Assembly: GCA_023665425.1 (NCBI GenBank)
Contig: JAMPDX010000002.1
Location: forward strand, 82,955 to 146,954
DNA from: Muribaculaceae bacterium
GTDB lineage: Bacteria > Bacteroidota > Bacteroidia > Bacteroidales > Muribaculaceae
DNA length: 64,000 nt
Direction: 5' to 3'
The notes beneath the pieces were generated by a model, which saw nothing but the letters and a program-made list of their open reading frames with translations, was not told where the DNA came from and did not search any database. The translations under genes were made by a program, and so were the position numbers. Positions 18,086 to 27,164 of the stretch are shown here, piece by piece (within the stretch, counting starts at the first letter, position 1; every line of letters begins with the position of its first letter).

Positions 18086-19057
18086 TTATCCTTCGGGGAT
18101 TCGTGGGGCGGGGACTCCGCTGCCTATTGTGAGAGGAGATACTTCCACTCGCAACTCTTGGTAGAGATTCTCGCGCAGAAATGAGTTCAGCAGTTGCTCC
18201 CCACCCTCTACCAACAGAGAGGTGATACTATACTCCGAGTAAAGGCGCTCGAGCATTTTGTCAAGAGGCTCTTCATGAGTGAACACGATGGTCTCGGGGT
18301 TTGCCAAGAGTGTGCTATCGGTAGGTATATGTCCGTGATAATCGAGCACTACCGGTCTCAGTCTCCGACAGGGCCAAAGTCGGCAAGTGAGGGACGGATT
18401 ATCGCTGATAATTGTGCCGGTGCCGGCAAGGATGGCATCAAATCCGGCACGCACCCGGTGCATGAATACACTGCTTACGGGGGCGCTTATCTGTAAGGGA
18501 TGGTTGTGCCCATCTTTTTTCAGGCCGATAAAGCCATCGGCCGTCTGTGCCCATTTGAGCATGACATATGGGCGCCGATGGGTGTGGGCATATATAAATT
18601 TGCGGTTAAGAGCCTCGCACTCTGTACGAAGCACATTCTCTGTTACTTCAATGCCGGCAGATCTGAGCATAGCAATGCCTCGGCCACTCACCTCCTTAAA
18701 GGGGTCCGGACATCCTACCACCACACGCCTCACATTGCTATCAATCAGAAGTTTGGCGCATGGGGGTGTCTTGCCGTAGTGGGAGCAGGGCTCCAGTGTG
18801 ACGTACACTGTACACTCGGGCAGAATTGCCTTGTCGCGCACGGAAGCGATGGCGTTAACCTCGGCGTGCGGTCCACCCCAACGGCGGTGAAACCCCTCCC
18901 CTACTATACACCCGGCAGCGTTTGTGACCACAGCTCCGACCATCGGGTTGGGTGACACAAATCCATAGCCGAGGCGGGCCAATTGCAGGGCTCTCCTCAT
19001 CATCTGCTCATCAAGGGGGGATTGTTCAGTACCTAAATGTGATTTGCCGTCAGCCAT
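18086..19057 (-). CDS. ribD: Bifunctional riboflavin biosynthesis deaminase/reductase RibD
   Basis: 323 residues. The N-terminal cytidine-deaminase-like domain has the zinc site HAEVNAIAS and PCSHYGKTPPCAKLL; the C-terminal reductase domain has MLKWAQTADGFIG, ILAGTGTIISDNPSL and LLVEGGEQLLNSFL. It catalyses the second and third steps of riboflavin synthesis. Start at 19057 (MADGKSHLG) was chosen; an upstream in-frame start at 19180 overlaps surE. The protein stops at GVPAPRIPEG, apparently a little short of typical RibD C-termini, and the stop is 15 bases from the end of repeat copy A. ribH lies elsewhere in the window. Confidence 0.92.
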   Translation of the reverse strand: MADGKSHLGTEQSPLDEQMMRRALQLARLGYGFVSPNPMVGAVVTNAAGCIVGEGFHRRWGGPHAEVNAIASVRDKAILPECTVYVTLEPCSHYGKTPPCAKLLIDSNVRRVVVGCPDPFKEVSGRGIAMLRSAGIEVTENVLRTECEALNRKFIYAHTHRRPYVMLKWAQTADGFIGLKKDGHNHPLQISAPVSSVFMHRVRAGFDAILAGTGTIISDNPSLTCRLWPCRRLRPVVLDYHGHIPTDSTLLANPETIVFTHEEPLDKMLERLYSEYSITSLLVEGGEQLLNSFLRENLYQELRVEVSPLTIGSGVPAPRIPEG

Positions 19058-19068
19058 AAATAGTAATT

Positions 19069-19860
19069 TTATTGCACGCCATCTTCGGAGAGCTTGGCTA
19101 ACCAGGCTACTGAATCCAGGGGAGCAGTACGGTCGAGCATACACGGCACTACTGATGTAATGCCATGGTTTAGACACCATTCATCGGTGTCAGTGGCGTC
19201 AGGCTCCAGATTTTCGAAAGAGCCGGTAAGCCAATAGAATGGCCGTCCATGTGGGTCGGTGTATTCCTTGTACTCGTCGCTCCAATTACCCTTGCATGCG
19301 CGCACCAGACGCATCTGTGTGGGGTGCACTTCACTGTCGGGTATGTTGACGTTCAGACAGACACCTTCAGGCAAGCCATGCTCCAACACCCCTTTCACAA
19401 TAGCTCGGACAAATGGTCTGCAGGGCTCGAAGTCGGCATCGGCACTGTGATTGGTGAGTGAAAAACCTACTGAAGGTATACCGAATGCACACCCCTCGAA
19501 TGCTGCACCCATTGTCCCAGAATAGACGACATTAATAGCTGCGTTGGAGCCATGATTGATGCCGGTGACCACAAGGTCAGGACATCGGTCGAGCACGGTG
19601 TGCCATGCCAGCTTCACACAGTCTACCGGGGTGCCGTTAGTGCTATACATGCGCGCACCCATATATGGGGGTAACGGCTTGATATGCAGGGCTGCATTCA
19701 CAGTCAGTGCCATGCTCTGGCCTGAGCGAGGGCCGTCGGGGCAGATACATACTATGTCGGCAAAATCACACAGGAAGTCGATAAGGCGATGTACGCCGGC
19801 AGCTTCGATGCCATCATCGTTAGCAATCAGAATCAATGGGCGATAAGGAGCTTCACTCAT
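19069..19860 (-). CDS. surE: 5'/3'-nucleotidase SurE
   Basis: 263 residues. The metal site LIANDDGIEA near the N-terminus, GPRSGQSMALTV, and TGINHGSNAAINVVYSG are the SurE signatures. It dephosphorylates nucleoside monophosphates and acts in stationary-phase survival. Its start overlaps the stop of the glycosyltransferase gene by 4 bases (ATGA), and ribD follows 11 bases after it, so the three genes form an operon. Confidence 0.95.
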   Translation of the reverse strand: MSEAPYRPLILIANDDGIEAAGVHRLIDFLCDFADIVCICPDGPRSGQSMALTVNAALHIKPLPPYMGARMYSTNGTPVDCVKLAWHTVLDRCPDLVVTGINHGSNAAINVVYSGTMGAAFEGCAFGIPSVGFSLTNHSADADFEPCRPFVRAIVKGVLEHGLPEGVCLNVNIPDSEVHPTQMRLVRACKGNWSDEYKEYTDPHGRPFYWLTGSFENLEPDATDTDEWCLNHGITSVVPCMLDRTAPLDSVAWLAKLSEDGVQ

Positions 19861-20855
19861 ATTTCAATTTTCTTTTTGCGTTTTAAATAGTGGTCTATAA
19901 TCACATTCCTATTACTGCCCGGCAGGGAGGCCAACACATCGCATGGAGGTTCTGTGGTGTAGCTCTTGCGCATTTTGCGGAAGTCTGAGTGCGCCTTGAG
20001 TATGGCATTGGCATTCTTGATGTCACCCTTGAGCATGAACATACCCCACGCAAGAGAGTCATACAGGCGCCGGATGAAGAGACGCTTGCCACGGCGGGTA
20101 CGGGGCAGGTTTTTATGTAGTAACAACAAGTTGTTGCGGAAGTTCAGATATGTCTTCTTGGGGTTGCCCTGCGCCAGAGATGCGCCTCCCACATGATACA
20201 CCACCGATGTAGGGACACACATCACCTTCAGCCCCATAGCGCGGATACGCAGACACAGGTCTATCTCCTCCATGTGAGCGAAGAATTTTTCATCCAGCCC
20301 ACCCACCTGCAGATATGCGGGTGTGCGGACCAACAGGGCTGCTCCGGAGGCCCATGCCACTTCTGTCGGGGTGTCATATTGCCCCTCATCCTTCTCCACT
20401 ACATCAAACAGACGCCCGCGGCAATAGGGGTAGCCATTCTTATCGAGGTAGCCGCCGGCGGCCCCGGCATATTCAAACATCTCTTTATGCTTGAAGCTGC
20501 GTATCTTGGGCTGAAGAGCGCCGCAATCGGGGTGCGCCGACATATAGTCCAACAAAGGCGTGAGCCATCCCTCAGTAACCTCGACGTCTGAGTTTAACAA
20601 TAGTGTCAGCGGATAACGCGTCTGCTCAATGGCGCGATTATATCCACCGGCAAAGCCGTAATTCTCTTTGAATGATAAGGTCTTGACTTGCGGACAATTG
20701 GCGTGTATCCACTCTATAGAGCCATCTGTCGAGCCATTGTCGGCGACTATGAGGTCTGCTCTGTCACTGATAGTGTATTGTGCAGCGGAGGGCAGGAACT
20801 GCTTGAGCAGCTCCTTGCCATTCCAGTTAAGTATTATGACAGCACATTCCTTCAT
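19857..20855 (-). CDS. Family 2 glycosyltransferase
   Basis: 332 residues, GT-A fold with no transmembrane segment. Visible motifs: VIILNWNGKELLKQFLPS, VADNGSTDGSIEWI, the DXD-like LLNSDVEVTEGWL, and the acceptor region GGLDEKFFAHMEEIDLCLR with an ED-type catalytic acid. The C-terminal third is basic. It resembles rhamnosyltransferase-type GT2 enzymes that build surface polysaccharide or lipid-linked glycans; the substrate cannot be read from the sequence. Confidence 0.88.
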   Translation of the reverse strand: MKECAVIILNWNGKELLKQFLPSAAQYTISDRADLIVADNGSTDGSIEWIHANCPQVKTLSFKENYGFAGGYNRAIEQTRYPLTLLLNSDVEVTEGWLTPLLDYMSAHPDCGALQPKIRSFKHKEMFEYAGAAGGYLDKNGYPYCRGRLFDVVEKDEGQYDTPTEVAWASGAALLVRTPAYLQVGGLDEKFFAHMEEIDLCLRIRAMGLKVMCVPTSVVYHVGGASLAQGNPKKTYLNFRNNLLLLHKNLPRTRRGKRLFIRRLYDSLAWGMFMLKGDIKNANAILKAHSDFRKMRKSYTTEPPCDVLASLPGSNRNVIIDHYLKRKKKIEI

Positions 20856-20903
20856 AAGATCAAAATTTACTCGATCAAGCCACGATAACCGTATGTGTAA
20901 AGC

Positions 20904-21503
20904 TTACTTGAGAGTGCGCGCCTTTACACCGGTAGATTTATGGATACCACCGGCGATGTCGGCGAAAATTTCATCTACCACACCGCTACCTTTCACGGGG
21001 ATATATTTGCCGGCATCCTTATAGTATTGTTGCAGAGGGGCTGTCTGGTTATGATATACCTTAAGGCGATTTTTGATTGTTTCCGGGGTATCATCGGCAC
21101 GACCGGTCTCCTTACCTCGCTTTATCATACGGTCGATGAGCTCCTCTTCAGGCACTTCAAGGCCAATAACGGCGTGGAGCTCTGTGCCATGTTTTTTTAG
21201 CAACTTGGTGAGAGCCTCAGCTTGAGGAATAGTGCGAGGGAAACCGTCGAAGACGATGCCTTCACGGTCCTTGAGGTGTTTCTCCAATATATCATCCAGG
21301 ATACGAATCATCAGCTCATCGGGGATGAGTTCACCCTTGGAAATATAGCTGTCAGCCAGCTTTCCGAGCTCGGAGCCGGAAGCAATCTCTGCACGTAGCA
21401 CTTCGCCGGTAGAAATGTGATACAGGGAATATTCGTCAATAAGTTTAGCGCTTTGGGTACCTTTACCGCTGCCGGGAGCGCCAAAAATCACAAGGTTTAA
21501 CAT
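20904..21503 (-). CDS. adk: Adenylate kinase
   Basis: 199 residues, the short-LID form usual in Bacteroidetes. P-loop GAPGSGKGTQSAKL, NMP-binding STGEVLRAEIASGS, DGFPRTIPQAEAL, and the LID-side RADDTPETIKNRL are intact. It converts ATP + AMP to 2 ADP. It lies 30 bases after hpt on the same strand, a common purine-salvage pairing in this phylum. Confidence 0.96.
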   Translation of the reverse strand: MLNLVIFGAPGSGKGTQSAKLIDEYSLYHISTGEVLRAEIASGSELGKLADSYISKGELIPDELMIRILDDILEKHLKDREGIVFDGFPRTIPQAEALTKLLKKHGTELHAVIGLEVPEEELIDRMIKRGKETGRADDTPETIKNRLKVYHNQTAPLQQYYKDAGKYIPVKGSGVVDEIFADIAGGIHKSTGVKARTLK

Positions 21504-21533
21504 AGTTATATTCGTTTTATTTTTTAGACACGG

Positions 21534-22085
21534 TTAATCCTCATCATCTTCATGGACATATATGTCAGCGAGGTTGCGTGCGCTGCCATCGAGGTCCAGA
21601 CCATAGCCTATAATGAATTTCGGAGGGATTGAGAAGGCCACATAGTCAGGCACATAACCGGTCTTTGAGCTTGCCGGCTTGTGGAGCAGCGAGGCAAACT
21701 TTATAGATGCCGGGTTGTGCTTTTTGAGGTCCTCTATCATACGTTGTGCCGTAAGACCGGTGTCTACTATATCCTCTATAATGACAATATTGCGGCCCTC
21801 CACCTCGTTGCCAATACCAATCAACTGCTTAACAGTGCCGGTAGAGGAAGTGCCCTCATAGCTGGCATAGCGCACAAAAGCCACCGAGGAGTCAGTAATG
21901 CCGACTGCGCGTATCAAGTCTGCGGCGAAGATGAAAGCTCCGGTGAGCACACATAAGAAAAGGGGACGTTTGCCCTCCATATCTCGTCTTATCTCAGCGG
22001 CAACACGCTGCACCTGCTCGTTTATTTGAGCAGCTGTGAGGTATGGTGTAAAACGTAAGCCGTTGACAGTAATTGAGTTATCCAT
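21534..22085 (-). CDS. hpt: Hypoxanthine phosphoribosyltransferase
   Basis: 183 residues with the PRPP-binding motif IVIIEDIVDTGLTAQ and the flexible-loop region FVRYASYEGTSSTG. It salvages hypoxanthine (and possibly guanine) to IMP/GMP. Divergent from recF. A TAATTTTG word on the minus strand about 30 bases upstream may be its -7 box. Confidence 0.94.
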   Translation of the reverse strand: MDNSITVNGLRFTPYLTAAQINEQVQRVAAEIRRDMEGKRPLFLCVLTGAFIFAADLIRAVGITDSSVAFVRYASYEGTSSTGTVKQLIGIGNEVEGRNIVIIEDIVDTGLTAQRMIEDLKKHNPASIKFASLLHKPASSKTGYVPDYVAFSIPPKFIIGYGLDLDGSARNLADIYVHEDDED

Positions 22086-22234
22086 ATTAAGATATAAAAT
22101 TGAGAAGCTTTTATACCCACAAAATTAACAAAAATTCGGGATATAGCCTTGCACTTTTGCCAAAATAACAGATACGATGCATGAAATTTGTGGCAAACAG
22201 CACCGAAAGCTCCTTGTTTGATTTCACACTCCTT

Positions 22235-22266
22235 ATTGTGTATGTGCCAAAATTGTGCTAACTTTG
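22235..22266 (+). promoter_or_regulatory. Promoter of the recF operon
   Basis: ATTG (22235-22238), 20 bases, then TAACTTTG (22259-22266) fits the Bacteroidetes promoter. A transcript would start near 22272, which favours the recF start at 22285 over upstream in-frame GTG (22255) and ATG (22270). Confidence 0.65.
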
Positions 22267-22284
22267 CAGATGAATTGCACTGAT

Positions 22285-23385
22285 ATGTGGCTTAAAAACA
22301 TTTCGATACTCAACTTCAAAAACATCAGGGAGGCTTCGGTAGAGTTCTGCCCGGGTGTCAACTGCCTGGTAGGGGCCAACGGCATGGGTAAGTCAAACTT
22401 GCTCGAGGCGATCTACTATCTGAGCATGACACGCTCCTTCCTGCGCCTGCCCGACTCCGAGGTGCTTCGCCGTGGAGCTGAGGCAATGAGTGTGCGAGGT
22501 GAGTATGACCTGGGTGAGGGGCGCACTGACACAGTGAATATAGGATATGTACCCCCGCGACGCAAAACCCTCCGACGCTCCGGCAAGGAGGAACGCCGGA
22601 TGTCGGCCCATATCGGCCTCTTCCCCATAGTATTGGTGAGCCCGCAAGACCATTATATCATCACCGGCTCGCCCGAGGAGCGGCGCCGCCTTATGGATAT
22701 GGTCATTTCGCAAGGCGACAATATATATCTGGAGTCACTCATACGTTATGGCAAAGCGCTCACCACTCGCAACTCCATGCTCCGTGGCGGCATCACCGAC
22801 CCGTTGCTCATGGAGGGAGTGGAGGCTCAGATGGTACATGAAGCCGAGCTTATCCATGCTCGCCGCAAGGAATGGGTGGCCTCTATGAGTCAGCCCTTCA
22901 AGCGGTATTATTCGGCTATTGCCGGCAACGATGAAGCCCCCGGCCTGGTGTACCGCTCGGTGCTCGACACCACTACGCTGCAGCAGGCCCTCGATGCCGC
23001 GCGCCCCAAGGATGCTGTGCTTGGATACACCACTACCGGTGTGCACCGTGATGACTTGGTGATGCAGCTTGCCGACAATGACCTGAAGCACTTCGGCTCC
23101 CAAGGCCAGATGAAGACCTACACCATAGCTCTACGCATGGCCATATATGAGTGTCTGAATGTTAGCCGCGGCGTACGCCCAATCCTGCTGCTCGATGACA
23201 TCTTCGACAAGCTGGACGCATCGCGTGTGGCAAATATTATGGAGCTTGTGAGCACTACCAACATCTTCGGCCAAATATTCATCACCGACACCGGCCGTGA
23301 GAATATGGATGCTGTGCTGGAGAGTGTCTCAGGCCCAAAGATGCTATACTCAGTCTCCAACGGCGAATACACTCTCATAAAGTAG
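22285..23385 (+). CDS. recF: DNA replication and repair protein RecF
   Basis: 366 residues from MWLKNISILNFKNIR. SMC-like ABC ATPase: Walker A GANGMGKSNLLEA, signature FGSQGQMKTYTIALR, Walker B RPILLLDDIFDKLD. RecF helps RecOR load RecA at gapped DNA. The start follows from the promoter just upstream. It is followed at 17 bases by a DUF721 gene, a pairing also seen in Actinobacteria and Bacteroidetes. Confidence 0.95.
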   Translation: MWLKNISILNFKNIREASVEFCPGVNCLVGANGMGKSNLLEAIYYLSMTRSFLRLPDSEVLRRGAEAMSVRGEYDLGEGRTDTVNIGYVPPRRKTLRRSGKEERRMSAHIGLFPIVLVSPQDHYIITGSPEERRRLMDMVISQGDNIYLESLIRYGKALTTRNSMLRGGITDPLLMEGVEAQMVHEAELIHARRKEWVASMSQPFKRYYSAIAGNDEAPGLVYRSVLDTTTLQQALDAARPKDAVLGYTTTGVHRDDLVMQLADNDLKHFGSQGQMKTYTIALRMAIYECLNVSRGVRPILLLDDIFDKLDASRVANIMELVSTTNIFGQIFITDTGRENMDAVLESVSGPKMLYSVSNGEYTLIK

Positions 23386-23402
23386 CTTATAAATCCCCGT
23401 CC

Positions 23403-23693
23403 ATGAAGCGCAACTACCCACAGCACATAAAACAGGTGATAGACTCCATGTTTCAAGACCGAGACATGGAGCAGACCCTGTTGATGCACCGAGCACTGGC
23501 TGCGTGGCCGCAAGTGGTGGGGCCCATGATAAACCGTCAGACTGTAGCTCGCTCCGTAGATGCCGGCACATTATATGTACGCATCGTCTCATCTGTGGTG
23601 CGACAGGAGCTTACCATGCATCGCGAGGCGCTCCTCGAGGCGCTCAACAGAGCTGCCGGCGCTAACGTCATAAACCAAATAAAATTTGTGTAA
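23403..23693 (+). CDS. DUF721 / DciA-like protein
   Basis: 96 residues matching DUF721 (RALAAWPQVVGPMINRQTVARSVDAGTLYVRIVSSVVRQEL...). This domain occurs in DciA, the ancestral loader of the replicative helicase DnaB, and in proteins next to recF. Whether this copy is the loader is an inference from family and neighbourhood. It lies 17 bases after recF and ends 3 bases before the thioesterase gene. Confidence 0.85.
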   Translation: MKRNYPQHIKQVIDSMFQDRDMEQTLLMHRALAAWPQVVGPMINRQTVARSVDAGTLYVRIVSSVVRQELTMHREALLEALNRAAGANVINQIKFV

Positions 23694-23696
23694 CAA

Positions 23697-24152
23697 ATGC
23701 CCAAAATTAATCCGGAAGAATTACCCGACAAAAGTCAGTTTAAGCATCATGTAGACTTGCAGATACGCTTTAACGACATAGATATTTTAGGCCACCTCAA
23801 CAACACGGTCTACTTCTCATTCTATGACACCGGCAAGGCTTATTATCTTGAGGCTGTGGAGGGTGGACACATCAATTGGCAGCGCGTGGAGTCAGTAGTG
23901 GCCAATGTAGACTGTGCCTTCATCAATCCCATATTCTTTGGCACTGAGATAGAGGTATATACCAAGTGCGAACATTTGGGAGAACGCAGCTTCACCCTCT
24001 TTCAGATGATAGCCGATAAAAAGACAGACGAGATAAAGAGTGTGTGCCGCTCCATCATGGTGTCCATCGACCCTGACACCAAACGCTCAGTGCCTCTGCC
24101 CCGCAAGTGGAGAGAGGGTATCACCGCCTACGAGAATACCAAAGCAAAATAA
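23697..24152 (+). CDS. Hotdog-fold acyl-CoA thioesterase
   Basis: 151 residues. The YbgC/4-hydroxybenzoyl-CoA thioesterase pattern IRFNDIDILGHLNNTVYFSF contains the catalytic Asp in the usual place and the helix entry HLNN. It hydrolyses an acyl-CoA thioester; substrate unknown. It sits in the recF operon without an obvious functional link. Confidence 0.85.
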   Translation: MPKINPEELPDKSQFKHHVDLQIRFNDIDILGHLNNTVYFSFYDTGKAYYLEAVEGGHINWQRVESVVANVDCAFINPIFFGTEIEVYTKCEHLGERSFTLFQMIADKKTDEIKSVCRSIMVSIDPDTKRSVPLPRKWREGITAYENTKAK

Positions 24153-24173
24153 TCATCATAATTACCTCCTGAA

Positions 24174-24794
24174 GTGGATAAGATACAGAAGCCTGATGTG
24201 CAGGCTGTAATGCGAGATATAATCGAGGCCGAGAGCCGCGCGGTGGCGTCAATACCCGTGAGCGAGGCTTATGACAAGGCCGTGGAATTGATAGTGGAAC
24301 ATGTGCATCGCCGTGGCGGCACTCTCATTACCTCGGGCATGGGCAAGGCCGGACAGATAGCTATGAATATCGCCACGACATTCTGCTCCACAGGCACCCC
24401 GGCAGTATTCCTGCATCCGAGCGAGGCACAGCATGGCGACCTGGGCATCATGCGCCCAAACGATGTGATGCTGCTAATATCCAACTCCGGCAAGACACGC
24501 GAAATCACGGAGCTGGTACATCTGGCGCACCGACTCAATCCGGATGTTCCGGCAATAGTCATCACCGGCAATCCCTGCAGCCCCCTTGCCGAGCAGGCCG
24601 ATGTGTGTCTGAGCACCGGCGGCGCCCCCGAAGTGTGTCCGCTGGGTCTCACCCCCACCACCTCCACCACTGCAATGACAGTGATAGGAGATGTGCTGGT
24701 GGTGGCAACCATGAAGGCCATCAGCTTCACCGGCGCTCAGTATGCCCTACGTCACCACGGAGGATACCTGGGGCAGAAATCCGCGCAGATGTAG
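24174..24794 (+). CDS. SIS-domain sugar-phosphate isomerase (KdsD/KpsF-like, no CBS domains)
   Basis: 206 residues beginning at a GTG (24174). The SIS domain shows SGMGKAGQIAMNIATTF, FLHPSEAQHGDLGIM, LLISNSGKTREI and GLTPTTSTTAM, close to arabinose-5-phosphate isomerases that make the precursor of Kdo. The protein ends right after the SIS domain, whereas typical KdsD/KpsF proteins (about 320 residues) carry two CBS domains. No stop-interrupted CBS sequence is seen downstream, so it is a natural SIS-only form. Confidence 0.8.
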   Translation: MDKIQKPDVQAVMRDIIEAESRAVASIPVSEAYDKAVELIVEHVHRRGGTLITSGMGKAGQIAMNIATTFCSTGTPAVFLHPSEAQHGDLGIMRPNDVMLLISNSGKTREITELVHLAHRLNPDVPAIVITGNPCSPLAEQADVCLSTGGAPEVCPLGLTPTTSTTAMTVIGDVLVVATMKAISFTGAQYALRHHGGYLGQKSAQM

Positions 24795-24890
24795 TGATAC
24801 CCCCACTTATTGAACAATTCGCGCTTTAAAACATTATATAGATAGGTGAGGGACACTACCTCGCCCTTTGATGTTGTAATACCAAATGAC

Positions 24891-25745
24891 ATGACACACA
24901 TAAACATCCCTCTGGAACTCAAGGGGTTCCCGAAAAATTCTCCGGACCTCGCCATCCTTCGTGATGCCGAGACATGCCGTCGCACCGTGCGTGACCTCAT
25001 AGCCGAGGGACACCTTATTGACGCTTACGAGCGCGCAGTTGAGATAATGCGCAATATGCGCGAATTTTCGGACTTCGATAATACCGAATTCCGAGCTATG
25101 CTCATAGCTGTGCTCTTTGACATCACCGAGCTACATTATGCCCTCAAGGACTACAAGCAGAGCGAAAAGGAGCTGGAGATACTATTCCGTGTGCTCGAAG
25201 CCCTGCTCAAGGTGGATGCTGACCGCTTCGCGCCATATCACATCCTCGCTATGGAGTTGTCTACTCGCATACTCCGCTCCAAAAAGAAGACCCTCGATAT
25301 GCTCTCCTCTCAGCAGGCTGCCACTGCTCAGCTATATGAGAAGGTGACATCTGGCATGGTGGCGGCTACCGACCGTCTGGTGGACTCTATGCGCAAGACG
25401 GCACAATTGCTCGCATCTTCCGGCGACTATCGTGCCGCGCTCAAATTCCTGGCTGAGGCTATTAAGTTCAGCAAGAAGCGCACCGGCAAAGTGAGCCGCA
25501 AAGAGGTGAAGATGACCATCGAGATGGCCGAAATCATGCTACGCGTTCACTCAATGCACCCAAGAGCACAGCGCTTACTCACTGCCGTGCTCCCCCATGC
25601 CATCAATCTGGAGACTATAGAACTCGAAGAAGAAATTCTCGCCCTGCTCGAGGTGCTCAACAATGAGCAAAAACGTGAACCCCGCTGGCGAGCTTTCCTC
25701 CATAAACTCACCGCTAAAAAGCCCGCTAAGAAAGATGACAAATGA
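24891..25745 (+). CDS. TPR-like alpha-helical protein of unknown function
   Basis: 284 residues from MTHINIPLELKGFP (a GTG at 24846 would add 15). No signal peptide. It is all helix with degenerate TPR-like pairs (YALKDYKQSEKELEILFRVL, GDYRAALKFLAEAIKFSKK) and a basic C-terminus rich in Lys. The 3' end overlaps the start of ribH by 11 bases, so it is co-translated with it. A scaffold or regulator is plausible but not shown. Confidence 0.7.
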   Translation: MTHINIPLELKGFPKNSPDLAILRDAETCRRTVRDLIAEGHLIDAYERAVEIMRNMREFSDFDNTEFRAMLIAVLFDITELHYALKDYKQSEKELEILFRVLEALLKVDADRFAPYHILAMELSTRILRSKKKTLDMLSSQQAATAQLYEKVTSGMVAATDRLVDSMRKTAQLLASSGDYRAALKFLAEAIKFSKKRTGKVSRKEVKMTIEMAEIMLRVHSMHPRAQRLLTAVLPHAINLETIELEEEILALLEVLNNEQKREPRWRAFLHKLTAKKPAKKDDK

Positions 25746-26220
25746 AGCTAATCAAGACTACGAGATAGCCACCCCTATTGATGCCGCCTCTTTCCGATGC
25801 GCCGTATGTGTGGCTTGCTGGAATGAGGATATCACCGGTCCGCTGCTCCGCGGGGCTCTCGATGCCTTCAAGCAGAGAGGGGTACCCGAGCAGAATATCA
25901 AGGTGCTCCGTGTGCCCGGCAGTGTGGAGCTGGTCAACGCAGCTGCTTTTGCCATCAATGAGCTCAAGCCCGACGCAGTAGTAGTGCTCGGTTGTGTGAT
26001 ACGTGGTGAGACACCTCACTTCGACTATGTATGCCAATCTGTCACTCAAGGCGTAACCATCCTAAACGCTAAAGGTGGAACACCTGTGATTTTTGGCCTC
26101 GTCACCACCGAAAACATGCTGCAAGCTCAAGAAAGAGCCGGCGGTCGCCTCGGCAACAAGGGTACTGAAGCTGCCTCCGCAGCCATCGCAATGGCTAATA
26201 TGCACAAGTCTCTTTCTTGA
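25735..26220 (+). CDS. ribH: 6,7-dimethyl-8-ribityllumazine synthase
   Basis: 161 residues from MTNEANQDYEIA; an in-frame ATG at 25663 would overlap the upstream gene much more. Family features: VARWNE-like VACWNEDITGPLLRGA, VPGSVELVNAA, VLGCVIRGETPHFDYVCQS (with the catalytic His) and GLVTTENMLQAQERAGG. It forms the icosahedral lumazine synthase that supplies riboflavin synthase; ribD lies 7 kb away. Confidence 0.94.
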   Translation: MTNEANQDYEIATPIDAASFRCAVCVACWNEDITGPLLRGALDAFKQRGVPEQNIKVLRVPGSVELVNAAAFAINELKPDAVVVLGCVIRGETPHFDYVCQSVTQGVTILNAKGGTPVIFGLVTTENMLQAQERAGGRLGNKGTEAASAAIAMANMHKSLS

Positions 26221-26285
26221 GGCTTCAAAAGAATTATTAATCAAAGTGTAAAGGTCTCCATACCTTTACACTTCATAAACATATA

Positions 26286-26960
26286 ATGACTATGAAAACC
26301 ACAGATTCAGCAGTAATAGAGAAAATAGTATTCGCAGGGGGATGCTTCTGGGGTACCCAGCACTTGCTCTCCCAACTCCATGGTGTGCGTCGCGCCATAG
26401 CCGGCTACGCAAACTCCGAAGTGGCCAGCCCTACCTATGAGGAGGTATGCACAGGCAAAACCAATGCCGCCGAGGCCGTGGAGGTGGAGTATAACGCAAC
26501 CGTCGTTGACCTCACCAAGCTGCTCGACTTCTTCCTCAGCAGCATTGACCCGACTACCAAAGATAGGCAAGGTAATGACAAGGGCACTCAGTATAGGTCC
26601 GGTATCTACTACACTACCGACACACAGAAACGCCTGGCCCTCGTGGCTCTCGACCGGCTGCAGAAACGCTTCAACAAGCCTCTGGTAGTGGAGGTGCTCC
26701 CCCTCAAAAACTTCTACAAGGCAGAGGAAAATCATCAAGACTATCTGGACAAGAACCCAGGTGGATATTGCCACATACCTCGCGGCCTTATTGCCGAAGC
26801 ACGTGGCCACAACATCCTTAAGCCAAGTGCTCCCACTGAGGCTACTCATGCCGATGCCAACTATACCAATGAAGCAACCCATCCGGCAGCGCATCATCAG
26901 CCCTACGAAAATGATGCCGTATATCCCGATACCAAATACCCCAACAAACCGGGAGAATAA
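26286..26960 (+). CDS. msrA: Peptide methionine-S-sulfoxide reductase MsrA with C-terminal tail
   Basis: 224 residues. The catalytic motif AGGCFWGTQHLL contains the nucleophilic Cys, followed by GYANSEVASPTYEEVCTGKT, EVEYNATV, STDPTTKDRQGNDKGTQYRS-type (here IDPTTKDRQGNDKGTQYR) and YHQDYLDKNP-type (NHQDYLDKNPGGYCHI). It repairs oxidised methionine. After residue 175 it has a tail of about 50 residues rich in His, Thr, Asn, Tyr and Pro, absent from most MsrA; there is no MsrB domain. Confidence 0.93.
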   Translation: MTMKTTDSAVIEKIVFAGGCFWGTQHLLSQLHGVRRAIAGYANSEVASPTYEEVCTGKTNAAEAVEVEYNATVVDLTKLLDFFLSSIDPTTKDRQGNDKGTQYRSGIYYTTDTQKRLALVALDRLQKRFNKPLVVEVLPLKNFYKAEENHQDYLDKNPGGYCHIPRGLIAEARGHNILKPSAPTEATHADANYTNEATHPAAHHQPYENDAVYPDTKYPNKPGE

Positions 26961-27034
26961 CACGTCAGCTAACAAATACGGTTGATGCACGCAGTCGCGT
27001 TGCTCTATATACCGGGTACAACTAAAAAGAATTC

Positions 27035-27160
27035 ACAGTAAATCGGTGTCCTCACGGACACCTTTTGCTCGATGACTTTTCCCGGACACCCACGGCTTTG
27101 CCGCGTGTGTCCGGGGGTTACTGGTAAATCGATGTCCCCTCGGGCGCCTCCACGTATACA
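27035..27160 (+). repeat. REP-like intergenic repeat, copy B
   Basis: It contains the family words CAGTAAATCGGTGTCC-TCAC-GGACACC and the palindromic core CCCGGACACCCACGGC...GCCGCGTGTGTCCGGG, then TTACTGGTAAATCGATGTCC. It lies between convergent msrA and the 27234-27629 gene. Confidence 0.75.
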
Positions 27161-27164
27161 TCCA

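Noticed and set aside
25663..25734. Earlier in-frame start for ribH
   Set aside because: It would place 24 extra residues inside the preceding gene; the start at 25735 gives the normal RibH length.
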